Positions 18,704 through 28,571 of a stretch of DNA of 64,000 bases are shown here, piece by piece. The translations under genes and the position numbers were made by a program. A model generated the notes under the pieces. That model was given only the letters and a program-made list of their open reading frames with translations. It was not told the origin of the DNA and ran no database searches. Origin of the DNA: Pseudomonas oleovorans subsp. oleovorans (GTDB taxonomy: Bacteria > Pseudomonadota > Gammaproteobacteria > Pseudomonadales > Pseudomonadaceae); contig NZ_NIUB01000008.1 of the NCBI RefSeq assembly GCF_002197815.1, positions 1 to 64,000 of the forward strand. The letters are read 5' to 3'. How positions within the stretch are numbered: the stretch's first letter is position 1; every line of letters begins with the position of its first letter.

Positions 18704-19007
18704 AGTCGCGCACGCAGGTGCCTTCATCGCGTTCCAGCCCGTTATTGACCAGGCAGCACCATACGCAGGCACTTTTCTTACGGAACCTGACGGCCGTACT
18801 GAGCAACACCATGCAGCCAGTACTGCCCATATTGCCGGCAACCACCCGCAATAGCGCAGAGTCTTGTGCAGCCGCTGCTCAGCAGAGCATTGCCAGGGCC
18901 ATCGTCCTTCTGAAACAGGCTGAAGCAAACCCGGATAGCCATTGCGTGGTTATAAAGTCGCACCCTGGGCTATAAAGCCCGCCCTTTTGACAATAAGGAA
19001 ACGCGCC
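18704..19007. other. Intergenic region between urea transporter and SLC13 symporter
   Basis: No gene is supported. A frame at 18718-18975 lacks a ribosome site and any recognisable motif. The stretch near 18950-18995 (GTGGTTATAAAGTCGC, GGGCTATAAAGCC) is AT-richer and probably contains the symporter promoter; AAGGAA upstream of 19008 is its ribosome site. Confidence 0.5.
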
Positions 19008-20465
19008 ATGGCCGTTACCACCCATGAATCCACGGCTGCTGCCAAAGCCGCCTGGATTGGCCTGATCCTGGGTCCATTGCTACTGCTCCTGTGCCTGGTT
19101 ACCGAACCACCAGCGGGGCTTTCCGAGACAGCCTGGGCCACCATTGGCCTGGCCTTGCTGATGGCAACCTGGTGGTCGACCGAGGCCATCCCGATTCCGG
19201 CCACCTCGCTGTTGCCAATCCTGTTGATCCCGGCGCTGGGCATCGACAGCCTCAACGCCGCGACCGCGCCCTATGCCAATCCAACCATCTACCTGTTCCT
19301 CGGCGGCTTCATCCTGGGCCTGGCCATGGAGCGCTGGAACCTGCACAAGCGCATCGCCCTGATGACGCTGCTGGCCATGGGCAGCAAGCCGAGCAGGCAG
19401 ATCGCCGGTTTCATGATGGCCACTGCCTTTCTCAGCATGTGGGTGAGCAATACCGCCACCACCATCATGATGCTGCCCATCGGCCTGTCGGTGATCGCCA
19501 TGCTCAGCGGTGAAAATAAAACCAGCGAGACCGACCGCGAGCGCTTCGCCACCGCCCTGCTGCTGGCGATTGCCTATGCAGCAAGCCTGGGGGGGATCGC
19601 CACTTTGATCGGCACACCACCCAATGCGCTGCTGGCCGCCTTCCTGGCCGACAACTACGACGTACAGATCGGTTTTGGTCAGTGGATGCTGCTGGGCGTA
19701 CCGGTATCCGCGATGATGCTGATCTTTACCTGGTGGTGGCTGACCCGTGACGGCTTCAACCTCCGCGGGCATGACAGCACTCAACTGATCCGCAGCGAGC
19801 TGGCCGAGCTGGGCCCGCTGAGCCGGGGTGAGAAGCTGGTGGCACTGGTGTTCGTGGTCACGGCACTGGCCTGGATATTCCAGCCGCTGATCGCCGACTG
19901 GATATCGGGTGTGAACGACACCAGCATCGCCATCGCCGCAGCACTGGCGCTGTTCATCATCCCGGTAGACACCAAGAAACGTGTATTCCTGATGAACTGG
20001 GAAAGCGCCGGCAAACTGCCATGGGGTGTATTGCTGCTGTTCGGTGGTGGCTTGTCGCTGGCCGGCGTGATCCGCAGCTCCGGCCTGGCCGAGTGGATTG
20101 CACAGAGTCTCGGCGCATTGGGTGCCCTGCCCGTGATCGCGATAGTCGGCGTGGTGGTGCTGGTGATCATCTTCCTCACTGAAATCACCTCCAACACGGC
20201 GACTGCCGCCGCCTTCCTGCCGCTGCTGGGTGCGCTGGCCGTGGCTCAGGGGATGCCGGCCGAGCTGCTGGCGATTCCGGCCGCCATCGCCGCCAGCTGC
20301 GCCTTCATGATGCCGGTGGCGACACCACCGAACGCCATCGTGTTCGGTACCGGGCATATGAAGATACAGTCGATGATCAAGGCCGGCTTCGCCCTCAACC
20401 TGTTCGGCGTGGTGGTCGTCACGCTGGCCTGCTACCTGCTGGTGGGCTTGATCTGGGCGCATTGA
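19008..20465 (+). CDS. SLC13/DASS-family sodium-dependent anion symporter
   Basis: The 485-residue protein has about twelve membrane helices and duplicated substrate-binding motifs of the divalent anion:Na+ symporter family: MWVSNTATTIMMLPIG with the SNT motif in the first half and FLTEITSNTATAAAFLPLLG in the second. Another signature, MPVATPPNAIVFGTGHM, is present near the end. It probably imports di- or tricarboxylates with sodium; the substrate is not decided by sequence. The ATG at 19008 follows AAGGAA by 6-7 bases. It appears to be a single-gene unit ending just before the tandem repeat. Confidence 0.9.
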   Translation: MAVTTHESTAAAKAAWIGLILGPLLLLLCLVTEPPAGLSETAWATIGLALLMATWWSTEAIPIPATSLLPILLIPALGIDSLNAATAPYANPTIYLFLGGFILGLAMERWNLHKRIALMTLLAMGSKPSRQIAGFMMATAFLSMWVSNTATTIMMLPIGLSVIAMLSGENKTSETDRERFATALLLAIAYAASLGGIATLIGTPPNALLAAFLADNYDVQIGFGQWMLLGVPVSAMMLIFTWWWLTRDGFNLRGHDSTQLIRSELAELGPLSRGEKLVALVFVVTALAWIFQPLIADWISGVNDTSIAIAAALALFIIPVDTKKRVFLMNWESAGKLPWGVLLLFGGGLSLAGVIRSSGLAEWIAQSLGALGALPVIAIVGVVVLVIIFLTEITSNTATAAAFLPLLGALAVAQGMPAELLAIPAAIAASCAFMMPVATPPNAIVFGTGHMKIQSMIKAGFALNLFGVVVVTLACYLLVGLIWAH

Positions 20466-20509
20466 GCCCGGAGCGAAGCTATCCGTCAGTCAAGCGTCAA
20501 TGCGCCGCC

Positions 20510-20880
20510 CGTACAGGGGCGGCGCTGCGCCACGAATCGAGAGAGCGCCGCAGCGGCAAAGCTTCGCCCCGGGGCGGGGCTCCTACACAGAAACCCGGAA
20601 CACCCCTACCCGTAGGAGCGGCGCCCCGCCGCAAATCGAGAGAGCGCCGCAACGGCAAAGCTTCGCACCGGGGCGGGGCTCCTACACAGAAACCCGGAAC
20701 ACCCCCTACCCGTAGGAGCGGCGCCCCGCCGCAAATCGAGAGAGCGCCGCAACGGCAAAGCTTCGCACCGGGGCGGGGCTCCTACGCAGAAACCCGGAAC
20801 ACCCCCTACCCGTAGGAGCGGCGCCCCGCCGCGAATCGAGAGAGCGCCGCAACGGCAAAGCTTCGCACCGGGGCGGGATT
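20510..20880. repeat. Tandem array of four about 100-bp REP-containing units
   Basis: Units begin at about 20510, 20611, 20711 and 20811, with an exact 100-base period for the last three. Each contains CGTAGGAGCGGCGCCCCGCC, AATCGAGAGAGCGCCGCAAC and CTTCGCACCGGGGCGGGGCT followed by a spacer CCTACACAGAAACCCGGAAC. The first is more divergent and the last is incomplete. Each unit is a GTAGGAGC-type palindrome plus spacer. Short frames across it are artefacts. From 20881 to 21025 there is degenerate repeat material, including a GCGGGTTGCTCCCGCCCTAC half-palindrome near 21000, and no gene. Confidence 0.88.
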
Positions 20881-21025
20881 TCGACATAGATGCCGCACAA
20901 GAGCCGCGCCTCGCGACGAATCAAGCACGGCGCAAAGCCAAAACCTTCGCGCCGAAGCGCCTGCGAAAGACGACCCGAGAAGTCTTATCTGAAATGCGGC
21001 GGGTTGCTCCCGCCCTACCGCGCGA

Positions 21026-21352
21026 TCAGCGATTCTGATACTGGCGGAACAGCCCCGGAGGAATGCCGGAGCTGTCGGTATCCCGCCACGGCCCGCCGGC
21101 CTGTGGCGACCAGCTCCAGCCGCCCTCCCAGCGGTAGAAGATGCGCTCGCGGTAGTACAGATCACGTGCACCTTCGACTACATAGACGCCCAGCCCCGGG
21201 TTCCAGTGGCTCTTCACCCCAGGCGGCGGCGCGTAGCGCGGGTGCGACGGCTGCTGCACCGGCGGCAACTGGCCAACCGGTGTACTCGGTTGCTGCAATA
21301 CGCAGCCGCTCAGGCCAAGCCCGAGTACGCAGGCCAGCACCAAACGCTTCAC
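21026..21352 (-). CDS. Small lipoprotein, last gene of the ccm operon
   Basis: The 108-residue protein starts with a lipoprotein signal (RLVLACVLGLGLSGCVLQQ, lipobox LSGC), then a Pro-rich stretch and a Trp/Tyr-rich C-terminal part (YYRERIFYRWEGGWSWSPQA). I do not recognise a named family. The GTG start at 21352 overlaps the TAG stop of ccmI by one base, so it is probably co-translated with the cytochrome c maturation genes. A function in that pathway is only suggested by position. Confidence 0.72.
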   Translation of the reverse strand: MKRLVLACVLGLGLSGCVLQQPSTPVGQLPPVQQPSHPRYAPPPGVKSHWNPGLGVYVVEGARDLYYRERIFYRWEGGWSWSPQAGGPWRDTDSSGIPPGLFRQYQNR

Positions 21353-22560
21353 TATGGCTGCCCGTCACGGCTGTCGATCAGTAGCGTCTGTACGTCAGTG
21401 GCCGAGTTGGCTACAGAACCGCTCTGGCCGATCCACTCACCCTGAGTGGCATTGCCGGCGCGCGATATACGCGCCACCAGTTGCACCTGATCGAATTGGG
21501 AGATTTTCAGCTGTGGCATCATCGCATCCACATCCGACAGGCTGACTTGCGCCGGCAGGTCGGAAACCTTCAGGCGCTTGACCGCCAACGGCACCGGCGG
21601 GCCACTGAGGGCACGGGCAAAGATGAACACGGCATCGTCCGGCTGCACGTTCTGCTGCACGTCGGGCGCCAGCGATACGCTGACCTGCAGCGCCTGAACC
21701 TTGGCGTCCGGCTCGGCTGCAGCGCTGGGCTGCTCGCCCTCAGCCATCTGCTGGCGGGCACGTTCGATACCACCGGCGATGGCCGCACGGGACGGATCCT
21801 GCTCCGGCAACACGGCGACCAGACGCTCCCAGTAGCGCACGGCATCGGCATAGCGCTGGCTTTCGTAGGCAGCGATACCCAGCAGACCGAGACTGGTGAC
21901 CTCTTCCGGATCAGCCTGCAACGCTTCGTCGGTAAGCGCCTGCAGTTGCTCGTTCCACTGTTTGCCTTCGGCGAAATACAGCGCCTGCGCCCATTGACCG
22001 AGCAGCTCCGGCGCACGTCCGGCGACGTCCACGGCACGCCCGAAGGCCTTGGCAGCATCTGCGGCACGCTCCTGCGCCATGTAGGTACGACCGAGGAAAT
22101 ACCAGGCCTCGGCGGAGTCCGGCTGCTGCTGCACGGTCTGCTCCAGGCGCGCAGTCATCTCCTCGATGCTTTGCGGCTGCGCAGCGGCCAGTTGGCGCGC
22201 CTGCACGACTTCATCGGCAGCACCCCAGTGCAGGTACAGAGCCACGCCAAGTACCGGCACCAGCAACGCCGAAATCAGCGGAATCTTGCCGCCGAGCACG
22301 CTGCTGCGGCGCTGCACGCCTTCGGTATCATCCAGCAGCTCGCGCGCAGCCTCGGCGCGGCCGGCCTCCATCTGTGCATCGTCGAGCACGCCGGCCTGGA
22401 GTTGGTTTTCCAGCTCCTGCAGGCGCTCCTGATAGAGGGTGACGTTAAGTGCGGTACGGTCTTCTTCGGCCTGCAGCTTGCGAATACGCAGTACCGGAAT
22501 CAACAGAAAAGCCAGGGCAGTCAGCAACAGCAGCCCGGCGGGCAACCAGAAATCGATCAT
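21352..22560 (-). CDS. ccmI: Cytochrome c maturation protein CcmI
   Basis: The 402-residue protein has two N-terminal membrane helices ([20 protein letters not shown] and a second at about residues 95-112) separated by a cytoplasmic loop with a leucine-zipper-like coiled coil. It continues with a periplasmic TPR region ([20 protein letters not shown]) and an Ig-like C-terminal part. CcmI chaperones apocytochrome c to the CcmFH heme ligation complex. Its start overlaps the ccmH stop by four bases. Confidence 0.95.
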   Translation of the reverse strand: MIDFWLPAGLLLLTALAFLLIPVLRIRKLQAEEDRTALNVTLYQERLQELENQLQAGVLDDAQMEAGRAEAARELLDDTEGVQRRSSVLGGKIPLISALLVPVLGVALYLHWGAADEVVQARQLAAAQPQSIEEMTARLEQTVQQQPDSAEAWYFLGRTYMAQERAADAAKAFGRAVDVAGRAPELLGQWAQALYFAEGKQWNEQLQALTDEALQADPEEVTSLGLLGIAAYESQRYADAVRYWERLVAVLPEQDPSRAAIAGGIERARQQMAEGEQPSAAAEPDAKVQALQVSVSLAPDVQQNVQPDDAVFIFARALSGPPVPLAVKRLKVSDLPAQVSLSDVDAMMPQLKISQFDQVQLVARISRAGNATQGEWIGQSGSVANSATDVQTLLIDSRDGQP

Positions 22561-23045
22561 CGGTCTTTGTTGTCCTGAGAGTTTTGCTCGAGCAATGCGG
22601 CGAGGCGCGCCTGCTCATCGACGGAGAGGCCAGCAGCAGAGCGGTCTTTGTTCTGGCTGCGACGGCGCAGGAGAATCACCCCCAGCACACCGAAGCCGAT
22701 TACCAACATGCCGGCCGGGCCGTACCAGAGCAGCAGCGTGCGACTGGTCAGCGGCGGCTTGTAGAGCACGAAGTCGCCATAGCGCGAGACCAGGAAATCG
22801 ATGATTTCCTCGTTGCTCTTGCCCTCTTCGAGCATGCGGAAGATCTCGTTGCGCAGGTCCATGGCGATCGGCGCATCGGAGTCGGCGATGTTCTGGTTCT
22901 GGCACTTCGGGCAGCGCAGCTCTTCGATCAGATTGCGATAGCGCTGACGCTCGGCGTCGTTGGCGAACTCAAAGGTATCGATGGCGGCATGCGCACTGGC
23001 CAACAGCCCCAGTGCCAAACTGGCAAAAATCAACAGACGCTTCAT
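22557..23045 (-). CDS. ccmH: Cytochrome c maturation protein CcmH (thioredoxin-like heme lyase subunit)
   Basis: The 162-residue protein has a signal peptide ([11 protein letters not shown]), then the redox motif [19 protein letters not shown] with both cysteines, a helical bundle typical of CcmH/CcmL, and one C-terminal membrane helix ([16 protein letters not shown]). It reduces the apocytochrome CXXCH disulfide in the periplasm for heme attachment. It has four-base overlaps with ccmG and ccmI. Confidence 0.96.
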   Translation of the reverse strand: MKRLLIFASLALGLLASAHAAIDTFEFANDAERQRYRNLIEELRCPKCQNQNIADSDAPIAMDLRNEIFRMLEEGKSNEEIIDFLVSRYGDFVLYKPPLTSRTLLLWYGPAGMLVIGFGVLGVILLRRRSQNKDRSAAGLSVDEQARLAALLEQNSQDNKDR

Positions 23046-23581
23046 GGCTGGGCCTCGTCAACCAATTGCTGGTAGATCGGCGCCAGCGTCTCGCGCCAGA
23101 TCCGCTCGTCGATGGTGCCGACGAACTTGTGACGGATGATGCCCTTGGCATCGACGAAGAAGGTTTCCGGCGCGCCGTACACACCCAGGTCCAGACCGAG
23201 GCTGCCCTTGGCGTCCTCGATGTTGAGCTGATACGGATTGTGCAGGTCGCGCAGCCATTTCTGCGCAGGTTCGCGCTGATCCTTGTAGTTGACCCCATGG
23301 ATCACCACGCCAGCCTCGGCCAGCTTGTTCAGCACCGGATGCTCGTGACGGCAGGCCGGGCACCAGGTGGCCCAGACGTTGACCAGCGCAGGCCGGCCCT
23401 TGATGTCAGCCTCGCTGAGGGTGCGCTCGGGATCGTCCAGCGCCGGCAGGCTGAAAGCCGGAAACGGCTTGCCGATCAGCGCCGAGGGCAACTCGGACGG
23501 GTCGAGGAACAGGCCGCGATAGAGGAATACGGCAATCGCCAGAAAGGCCAGCAGCGGCAACAGCAGGAGCAGGCGTCTCAT
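23042..23581 (-). CDS. ccmG: Thiol:disulfide oxidoreductase CcmG/DsbE
   Basis: The 179-residue membrane-anchored thioredoxin has an N-terminal helix (LLLLPLLAFLAIAVFLYRGL) and the active site NVWATWCPACRHEHP. The conserved cis-Pro lies in GVYGAPETFFVDAKG. It delivers reducing power to apocytochrome c via CcmH in the periplasm. It has ATGA overlaps with ccmF upstream and ccmH downstream. Confidence 0.96.
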   Translation of the reverse strand: MRRLLLLLPLLAFLAIAVFLYRGLFLDPSELPSALIGKPFPAFSLPALDDPERTLSEADIKGRPALVNVWATWCPACRHEHPVLNKLAEAGVVIHGVNYKDQREPAQKWLRDLHNPYQLNIEDAKGSLGLDLGVYGAPETFFVDAKGIIRHKFVGTIDERIWRETLAPIYQQLVDEAQP

Positions 23582-25551
23582 GCGCTGGCCTCCTGCATGC
23601 CCAGGGCTTCGCGCACGCGGGTTCTGACCTTGATGCGGTAGCGCTTGTCGGCTGCAGCGAGGAAGCCGCCGAAGCCCATCAGCAGCGCGCCCAGCCAGAT
23701 CCAGCGGACGAACGGTTTGATGTGAATGCGTACGGCCCAGGCGCCCTGCTCCAGCGGCTCGCCGAGGGCGACGAACAGGTCGCGAGTGAAGCCGGCATCG
23801 ATGCCCGCCTCGGTCATGGTCGCCTGCTGCACGGTGTACAGGCGCTTCTCCGGGTGCAGCACGCTGATCTGCCGCTCGCCGTCGAACACACGCACCGTGC
23901 CCTTGTCGGAAATGAAGTTGGGGCCTTCATGATGCACCGCGCCCTCAAACTGGAAGCGATAGCCGCCCAATTCCACCGAGTCACCCGGCGCCATACGCAG
24001 ATCGCGCTCGTAGCTGCCAAGGCTGGTGAGCACCACACCCAGGGCGCATACGGCGAAACCGAAGTGCGCCATCTGCATGCCCCAGTAGCTGCGGCCCAGG
24101 CTCGGCAGGCCTTTTAGCAGGCCCTTGTGCCGGGTCTTGTCGAGGATGTCGCGCACGCCAGCCAGGATCACCCAGAAGGCCAGCAGGCAGACGGCCAGAA
24201 CGGCCCAGTGGAAATCGCCATGCAGGAAAGTGGCGACTACCGCCAGCACCACGCTGGCCACCAGCACCGGTGCCAGCATGCTGCCCAACCATTTCAGCGG
24301 GGTATCCTTCCAGCGCACCAGCACGCCGACACTGATCACCGCCATCAGCAGTGCCATCAGCGGCAGGAACAGCGCGTTGAAGTAAGGCGGGCCGACCGAC
24401 AGCTTGGCGCCGGTCAGCGCATCGAGCACCAGCGGGTAGAGGGTGCCGAGCAGAATCATCGCGGCCGACACCACCAGCACGATGTTGTTGACCAACAGCA
24501 GCGCCTCACGCGACCACAAGCCAAAGCCGACCTGGCTCTTGACCACCGGCGCGCGCACGGCGAACAACGCCAGCGAACCGCCCACCACCACCAGCAGGAA
24601 GGCGAGAATGAACACGCCGCGCTCCGGGTCGGTGGCAAAAGCATGCACGGAGGTCAGCACACCAGAGCGAACCAGGAAGGTACCCAGCAGGCTGAGGGAG
24701 AAGGCGGCGATGGCCAGCAGCACCGTCCAGCTCTTGAACACGCCGCGCTTCTCAGTCACGGCCAATGAGTGGATCAGCGCCGTGCCCACCAACCAGGGCA
24801 TGAAGGACGCGTTCTCTACCGGGTCCCAGAACCACCAGCCGCCCCAGCCGAGCTCGTAGTAGGCCCACCAGGAGCCCAGGGCGATACCGATACCAAGGAA
24901 AGCCCAGGCAACGGTAGTCCAGGGCCGCGACCAGCGCGCCCAGGCAGCATCGAGCTTGCCGCCGAGCAATGCGGCGATGGCGAAGGCAAAGGCCACCGAG
25001 AAACCGACGTAGCCCATATACAGCATCGGCGGATGCACGATCAGGCCGAAGTCCTGCAACAAGGGATTGAGGTCGCGGCCATCAGCCGGCGAGTTCGGCA
25101 GCAGACGTTCGAAGGGGTTGGAGGTGACGATCAGGAACAGCAGAAAACCAATGCTGATCATGCCCATCACTGCCAGTACGCGGGCCAGCATCTCCTCCGG
25201 CAGGTGGCGCGAGAAGATCGCCACGGCGAAGGTCCAGCCCGCCAGAATCAACGCCCACAGCAGCAGGGAGCCTTCGTGTGCGCCCCACACCGCACTGAAC
25301 TTGTAGTACCAGGGCAGTGCCGTGTTGGAGTTGTTGGCCACGTAGGCGACGGAGAAATCGTCGACCATGAATGCATAGGTCAGACAGATGAAGGAAAACA
25401 ACAGAAAGGCGAACTGACCCCAGGCAGCCGGCTGCGCCAGGCTCATCCATTGGTGGTCACCGCGCCAGGCACCGATCAGCGGTAGCGTCGCCTGTACCAG
25501 GCACAGGCACAGCGCCAGAATCATCGCCAGATGGCCGAGCTCGGGAATCAT
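23578..25551 (-). CDS. ccmF: Heme lyase subunit CcmF
   Basis: The 657-residue protein has about 15 membrane helices. The WWD domain reads [20 protein letters not shown]. Conserved His residues lie in [14 protein letters not shown] and [12 protein letters not shown]. It is the integral membrane core of the system I heme ligation complex, taking heme from CcmE and attaching it to apocytochrome c. Length is normal. It overlaps ccmE and ccmG by four bases each. Confidence 0.97.
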   Translation of the reverse strand: MIPELGHLAMILALCLCLVQATLPLIGAWRGDHQWMSLAQPAAWGQFAFLLFSFICLTYAFMVDDFSVAYVANNSNTALPWYYKFSAVWGAHEGSLLLWALILAGWTFAVAIFSRHLPEEMLARVLAVMGMISIGFLLFLIVTSNPFERLLPNSPADGRDLNPLLQDFGLIVHPPMLYMGYVGFSVAFAFAIAALLGGKLDAAWARWSRPWTTVAWAFLGIGIALGSWWAYYELGWGGWWFWDPVENASFMPWLVGTALIHSLAVTEKRGVFKSWTVLLAIAAFSLSLLGTFLVRSGVLTSVHAFATDPERGVFILAFLLVVVGGSLALFAVRAPVVKSQVGFGLWSREALLLVNNIVLVVSAAMILLGTLYPLVLDALTGAKLSVGPPYFNALFLPLMALLMAVISVGVLVRWKDTPLKWLGSMLAPVLVASVVLAVVATFLHGDFHWAVLAVCLLAFWVILAGVRDILDKTRHKGLLKGLPSLGRSYWGMQMAHFGFAVCALGVVLTSLGSYERDLRMAPGDSVELGGYRFQFEGAVHHEGPNFISDKGTVRVFDGERQISVLHPEKRLYTVQQATMTEAGIDAGFTRDLFVALGEPLEQGAWAVRIHIKPFVRWIWLGALLMGFGGFLAAADKRYRIKVRTRVREALGMQEASA

Positions 25552-26036
25552 TGTGCGCTCTCCTGCTGATAGCCTTGTTTGGCGGCCTTGGCCTCGTTGT
25601 GCTTCTGCATCATTCCGCTCTTTTCCAGCGCCTGCATGACTTCAGGCGGCATGTAGTTCTCGTCGTGCTTGGCCAGTACCTCGTCAGCCACCAGCACGCC
25701 CTCTGCATTGACACGCCCCAGAGCGACGATGCCCTGCCCTTCACGAAACAGATCCGGCAGGATGCCGCTGTAGCGAATGGTCACGCCATGGGCGCCATCG
25801 GTGACGACGAAGTCGACTTCCAGGGTATCGGGGGAGCGCTTCACCGAGCCCTCTTCGACCAGACCACCGGCACGAATGCGCGTGCCCTCGGGCGCTTCGC
25901 CATTGGCGATCTGACTCGGGGTGTAGAACAGGTTGATGTTCTCCTGCAGCGCGGTCAGCGCCAGCGCCACGGCGATGCTGACGCCACAGAGGATGGCCAG
26001 AACGATGTACAGGCGTTTCTTGCGAACCGGATTCAC
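25548..26036 (-). CDS. ccmE: Heme chaperone CcmE
   Basis: The 162-residue protein has one N-terminal anchor ([20 protein letters not shown]) and a periplasmic OB fold. The heme-binding motif [11 protein letters not shown] contains the covalent heme His and the axial Tyr. It carries heme from CcmABCD to CcmF. The start overlaps the ccmD stop. Confidence 0.96.
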   Translation of the reverse strand: MNPVRKKRLYIVLAILCGVSIAVALALTALQENINLFYTPSQIANGEAPEGTRIRAGGLVEEGSVKRSPDTLEVDFVVTDGAHGVTIRYSGILPDLFREGQGIVALGRVNAEGVLVADEVLAKHDENYMPPEVMQALEKSGMMQKHNEAKAAKQGYQQESAQ

Positions 26037-26209
26037 TTCGACTTCTCCCGGCGCAAACGACGCGCCTCGTCTTGCAGGTAACGGCGGCGCGCCAGGATTG
26101 GCAGCACCACATTCAACGCCAGGATCGCCAGGCTGACGCCGTAGGCACTCCAGACGAATACACCATGAGTGCCCATGGCGAGAAACTCGGAGAACGACGC
26201 GAAACTCAT
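26033..26209 (-). CDS. ccmD: Heme exporter accessory protein CcmD
   Basis: The 58-residue single-span protein begins [20 protein letters not shown], with a membrane helix [20 protein letters not shown] and a basic tail. I use the ATG at 26209, which overlaps the ccmC stop (ATGA), rather than a longer frame from 26251. CcmD helps release holo-CcmE from CcmABC. Confidence 0.93.
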   Translation of the reverse strand: MSFASFSEFLAMGTHGVFVWSAYGVSLAILALNVVLPILARRRYLQDEARRLRREKSK

Positions 26210-26961
26210 GCCTTGCCCTCCACCAATGTCTGCACTTCGGCTTTCACCCAACTGCTGCGCGCTTCACGCTTGAGCACTTCAAGACGCATGCGATAGAGCA
26301 GCACGGCGCCGAAGAAGCAGTAGAACCCCAGCACCGCCAGCAGCAGCGGCAGCCACATCTCCATCGGCATGGCCGGTTTTTCGGTGATCTTGAAGGTGGC
26401 GGTCTGGTGCAGTGAGTTCCACCATTCCACCGAGTACTTGATGATCGGAATGTTGACCACACCGACGATGGCGAGCACGGCACAGGCCTTGGCGGCGCTG
26501 TCGCGGTTGCTGATCGCATTGCCCAGGGCGATGACGCCGAAATACAGGAACAGCAGGATCAGCATCGAGGTCAGGCGCGCGTCCCATACCCAGTAGGTGC
26601 CCCAGGTCGGTTTGCCCCAGATGGCCCCCGTGAGCAATGCGATGGCGGTCATCCAGGCGCCGACGGGGGCAGCCTGCTGCAGGGCGACATCGGCCAGCTT
26701 CATCTTCCACACCAGCCCGACCAGGCCGGCGATCGCCAGGGTCACGTAGATCGACTGCGCCAGGAAAGCCGCCGGAACATGAATGTAGATGATGCGAAAG
26801 CTATTGCCCTGCTGGTAGTCCGGCGGCGCGAACGCCAGGCCCCAGATCAGGCCAGCGGCGATCAGCAACACAGCAGCGATACTGAGCCAAGGCAGCCAGC
26901 GGCCGCTCATCTCATAGAACCACTTGGGCGAACCCCACTTGTGAAACCACGTCCAGTTCAT
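26206..26961 (-). CDS. ccmC: Heme handling protein CcmC
   Basis: The 251-residue protein has six membrane helices and a tryptophan-rich WWD-type domain ([20 protein letters not shown]). Conserved heme-ligand His residues are in [11 protein letters not shown] and NSLHQTATF. It loads heme on CcmE in the periplasm. It is separated from ccmB by 93 bases carrying a palindromic repeat, the only sizeable gap in the ccm operon. Confidence 0.96.
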   Translation of the reverse strand: MNWTWFHKWGSPKWFYEMSGRWLPWLSIAAVLLIAAGLIWGLAFAPPDYQQGNSFRIIYIHVPAAFLAQSIYVTLAIAGLVGLVWKMKLADVALQQAAPVGAWMTAIALLTGAIWGKPTWGTYWVWDARLTSMLILLFLYFGVIALGNAISNRDSAAKACAVLAIVGVVNIPIIKYSVEWWNSLHQTATFKITEKPAMPMEMWLPLLLAVLGFYCFFGAVLLYRMRLEVLKREARSSWVKAEVQTLVEGKA

Positions 26962-26984
26962 TCAGTCGACTCATCATCTACACG

Positions 26985-27038
26985 TAGCCCGGATGCAATC
27001 CGGGGAGGCTATCAAGAGCTCCCGGATCGCATCCGGGC
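26985..27038. repeat. Palindrome between ccmB and ccmC
   Basis: TAGCCCGGATGCAATCCGGG and CCCGGATCGCATCCGGGCAC form a long imperfect hairpin, related to that at 17563-17622. Being inside an operon, it could cap the upstream mRNA or cause partial termination. Confidence 0.75.
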
Positions 27039-27054
27039 ACATCACGGTTCGTTC

Positions 27055-27726
27055 TTATTCGCCGACACTGATGGTCAGACCGGCGGCAATCGCAAAAGGT
27101 GTCAGGGTCACCGCCAGGGCGGTGAGGCTGGCCAGCCACAACAGGTGACCGCTAGCCGGCAGTCCTTGCAAGGCCGCCTGCAGCGCCCCGCTGCCAAGAA
27201 TCAGCACCGGGATGTACAGCGGCAGGATCAGCAGCGCCAGCAGCAGGCCGCCGCGCTTAAGACCAACGGTGAGCGCCGCGCCCACCGCGCCGAGCAGGCT
27301 CAGCACCGGGGTGCCGAGCAGCAGGGAAATCAGCAGTACCGGCAGGCAACGCCCAGGCAGACCAAGCATCAGCGCCAGCACAGGCGCCAGCAAAACCAGC
27401 GCCAGACCGCTGAAAAGCCAGTGTGCCAGCACCTTGGCCAACACCAGAAGAGGCAGGGGGTGCGACGAAAGGACCCACTGTTCCAGCGAGCCATCCTCGA
27501 AATCACTGCGGAAAAGCCCGTCCAGCGAGAGCAGCACGGCCAAAAGGGCTGCGACCCAGACCAGACCCGGAGAAAGGGTTTGCAACAATTGCGTCTCTGG
27601 TCCCACCGCCAGCGGGAACAGCGCAATGACGATGGCGAAGAATACCAGGGGGTTGGCCAGGTCGGACGGACGACGAGCAAGCAGACGCATTTCCCGCGAC
27701 AGCAGCTGTGTGAAAACGTTGCTCAT
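27055..27726 (-). CDS. ccmB: Heme exporter permease CcmB
   Basis: The 223-residue protein has six membrane helices. It begins [20 protein letters not shown], as usual for the family, and carries the [20 protein letters not shown] segment. The ATG at 27726 overlaps the ccmA stop (ATGA); a longer frame to 27822 is discarded. With CcmA it forms the ABC complex whose ATP hydrolysis drives holo-CcmE release. Confidence 0.95.
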   Translation of the reverse strand: MSNVFTQLLSREMRLLARRPSDLANPLVFFAIVIALFPLAVGPETQLLQTLSPGLVWVAALLAVLLSLDGLFRSDFEDGSLEQWVLSSHPLPLLVLAKVLAHWLFSGLALVLLAPVLALMLGLPGRCLPVLLISLLLGTPVLSLLGAVGAALTVGLKRGGLLLALLILPLYIPVLILGSGALQAALQGLPASGHLLWLASLTALAVTLTPFAIAAGLTISVGE

Positions 27727-28367
27727 GCCGCGTGCTGCCCCAGATCCAGGTCGCGATAGGTCGCCGGTGTACGCTGCAGACTGTGGTGAGTGGTCAGCAC
27801 CACGACGCCACCGCGTTCGCAATGGCCGGCCAGGTGCGCTTCGAGTTGCGCCACACCGCTCTTGTCCAGCGCGGTGAACGGCTCATCGAGCACCCACAGC
27901 GGCGGCGTATCGGCCAAATAAAGGCGTGCCAGGGCGACACGGCGCTGTTGGCCGGCCGACAGGGTATGACAGGGAACATCTTCGAAACCGCGCAGGCCGA
28001 CCGCCTCCAGCGCCTGCCAGATCGCCTCGCGATTGGCCGGGCGATGCAACGCGCAGAGCCAGGCCAGGTTCTCTTCGGCAGTCAGCAGGCCCTTGATGCC
28101 GGCGGCATGGCCAATCCACAACAGGTTGCGCGCCAGTTCACTGCGCTGCTCGGCCAGGGCCTGGCCCTGCAAAAGGATGTCGCCGGAGGTCGGCTGACGC
28201 AGGCCAGCGATCAGCCGCAACAGGCTGGTCTTGCCACTGCCGTTGGGGCCGCTGATCTGCAACATGTCGCCTGGCTGCAGGGCGAAGTGCAGTTGCTCGA
28301 AGAGCATGCGCCAGTCCCGCTCACAGCTGAGCGCCACGGCTTCGAGAAGGGGAACGGGACGGGTCAT
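27723..28367 (-). CDS. ccmA: Heme exporter ATP-binding protein CcmA
   Basis: The 214-residue ABC ATPase has Walker [15 protein letters not shown], signature [14 protein letters not shown] and Walker [14 protein letters not shown]. It is the first gene of the ccm operon; the promoter should lie in 28368-28571, shared with the divergent fliK-like gene. A GTTATA-like stretch near 28450 is visible, but I cannot assign boxes with confidence. Confidence 0.96.
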   Translation of the reverse strand: MTRPVPLLEAVALSCERDWRMLFEQLHFALQPGDMLQISGPNGSGKTSLLRLIAGLRQPTSGDILLQGQALAEQRSELARNLLWIGHAAGIKGLLTAEENLAWLCALHRPANREAIWQALEAVGLRGFEDVPCHTLSAGQQRRVALARLYLADTPPLWVLDEPFTALDKSGVAQLEAHLAGHCERGGVVVLTTHHSLQRTPATYRDLDLGQHAA

Positions 28368-28571
28368 CGATACCTGGCAGGGTTAAAGTCGACGGTGCTC
28401 CGGCCGCTATACTGACGCGTGCCGGAAGTGCGCTGCGCAACGGGCCGGCATTATACATGTCGCATCACTGTCCCCGCAGTCAGCATTTTCGACAGGGTGT
28501 TAATCTGTCGCAGACAAATCGGCCGTAGGGTGTACTCGCGAAGCAGTACACCATCAGATACGTGAGAGCCC

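Noticed and set aside
18718..18975. 85-codon frame between the urea and SLC13 transporters
   Set aside because: No ribosome site, no homology recognised, and it overlaps the likely symporter promoter.
19080..20462. 460-codon minus-strand frame
   Set aside because: It is antisense to the SLC13 symporter, with Gln/His-rich shadow composition.
20510..20880. Possible CRISPR array
   Set aside because: The period is about 100 bases and the whole unit including the spacer is repeated, so there are no distinct spacers. It is a tandem REP array.
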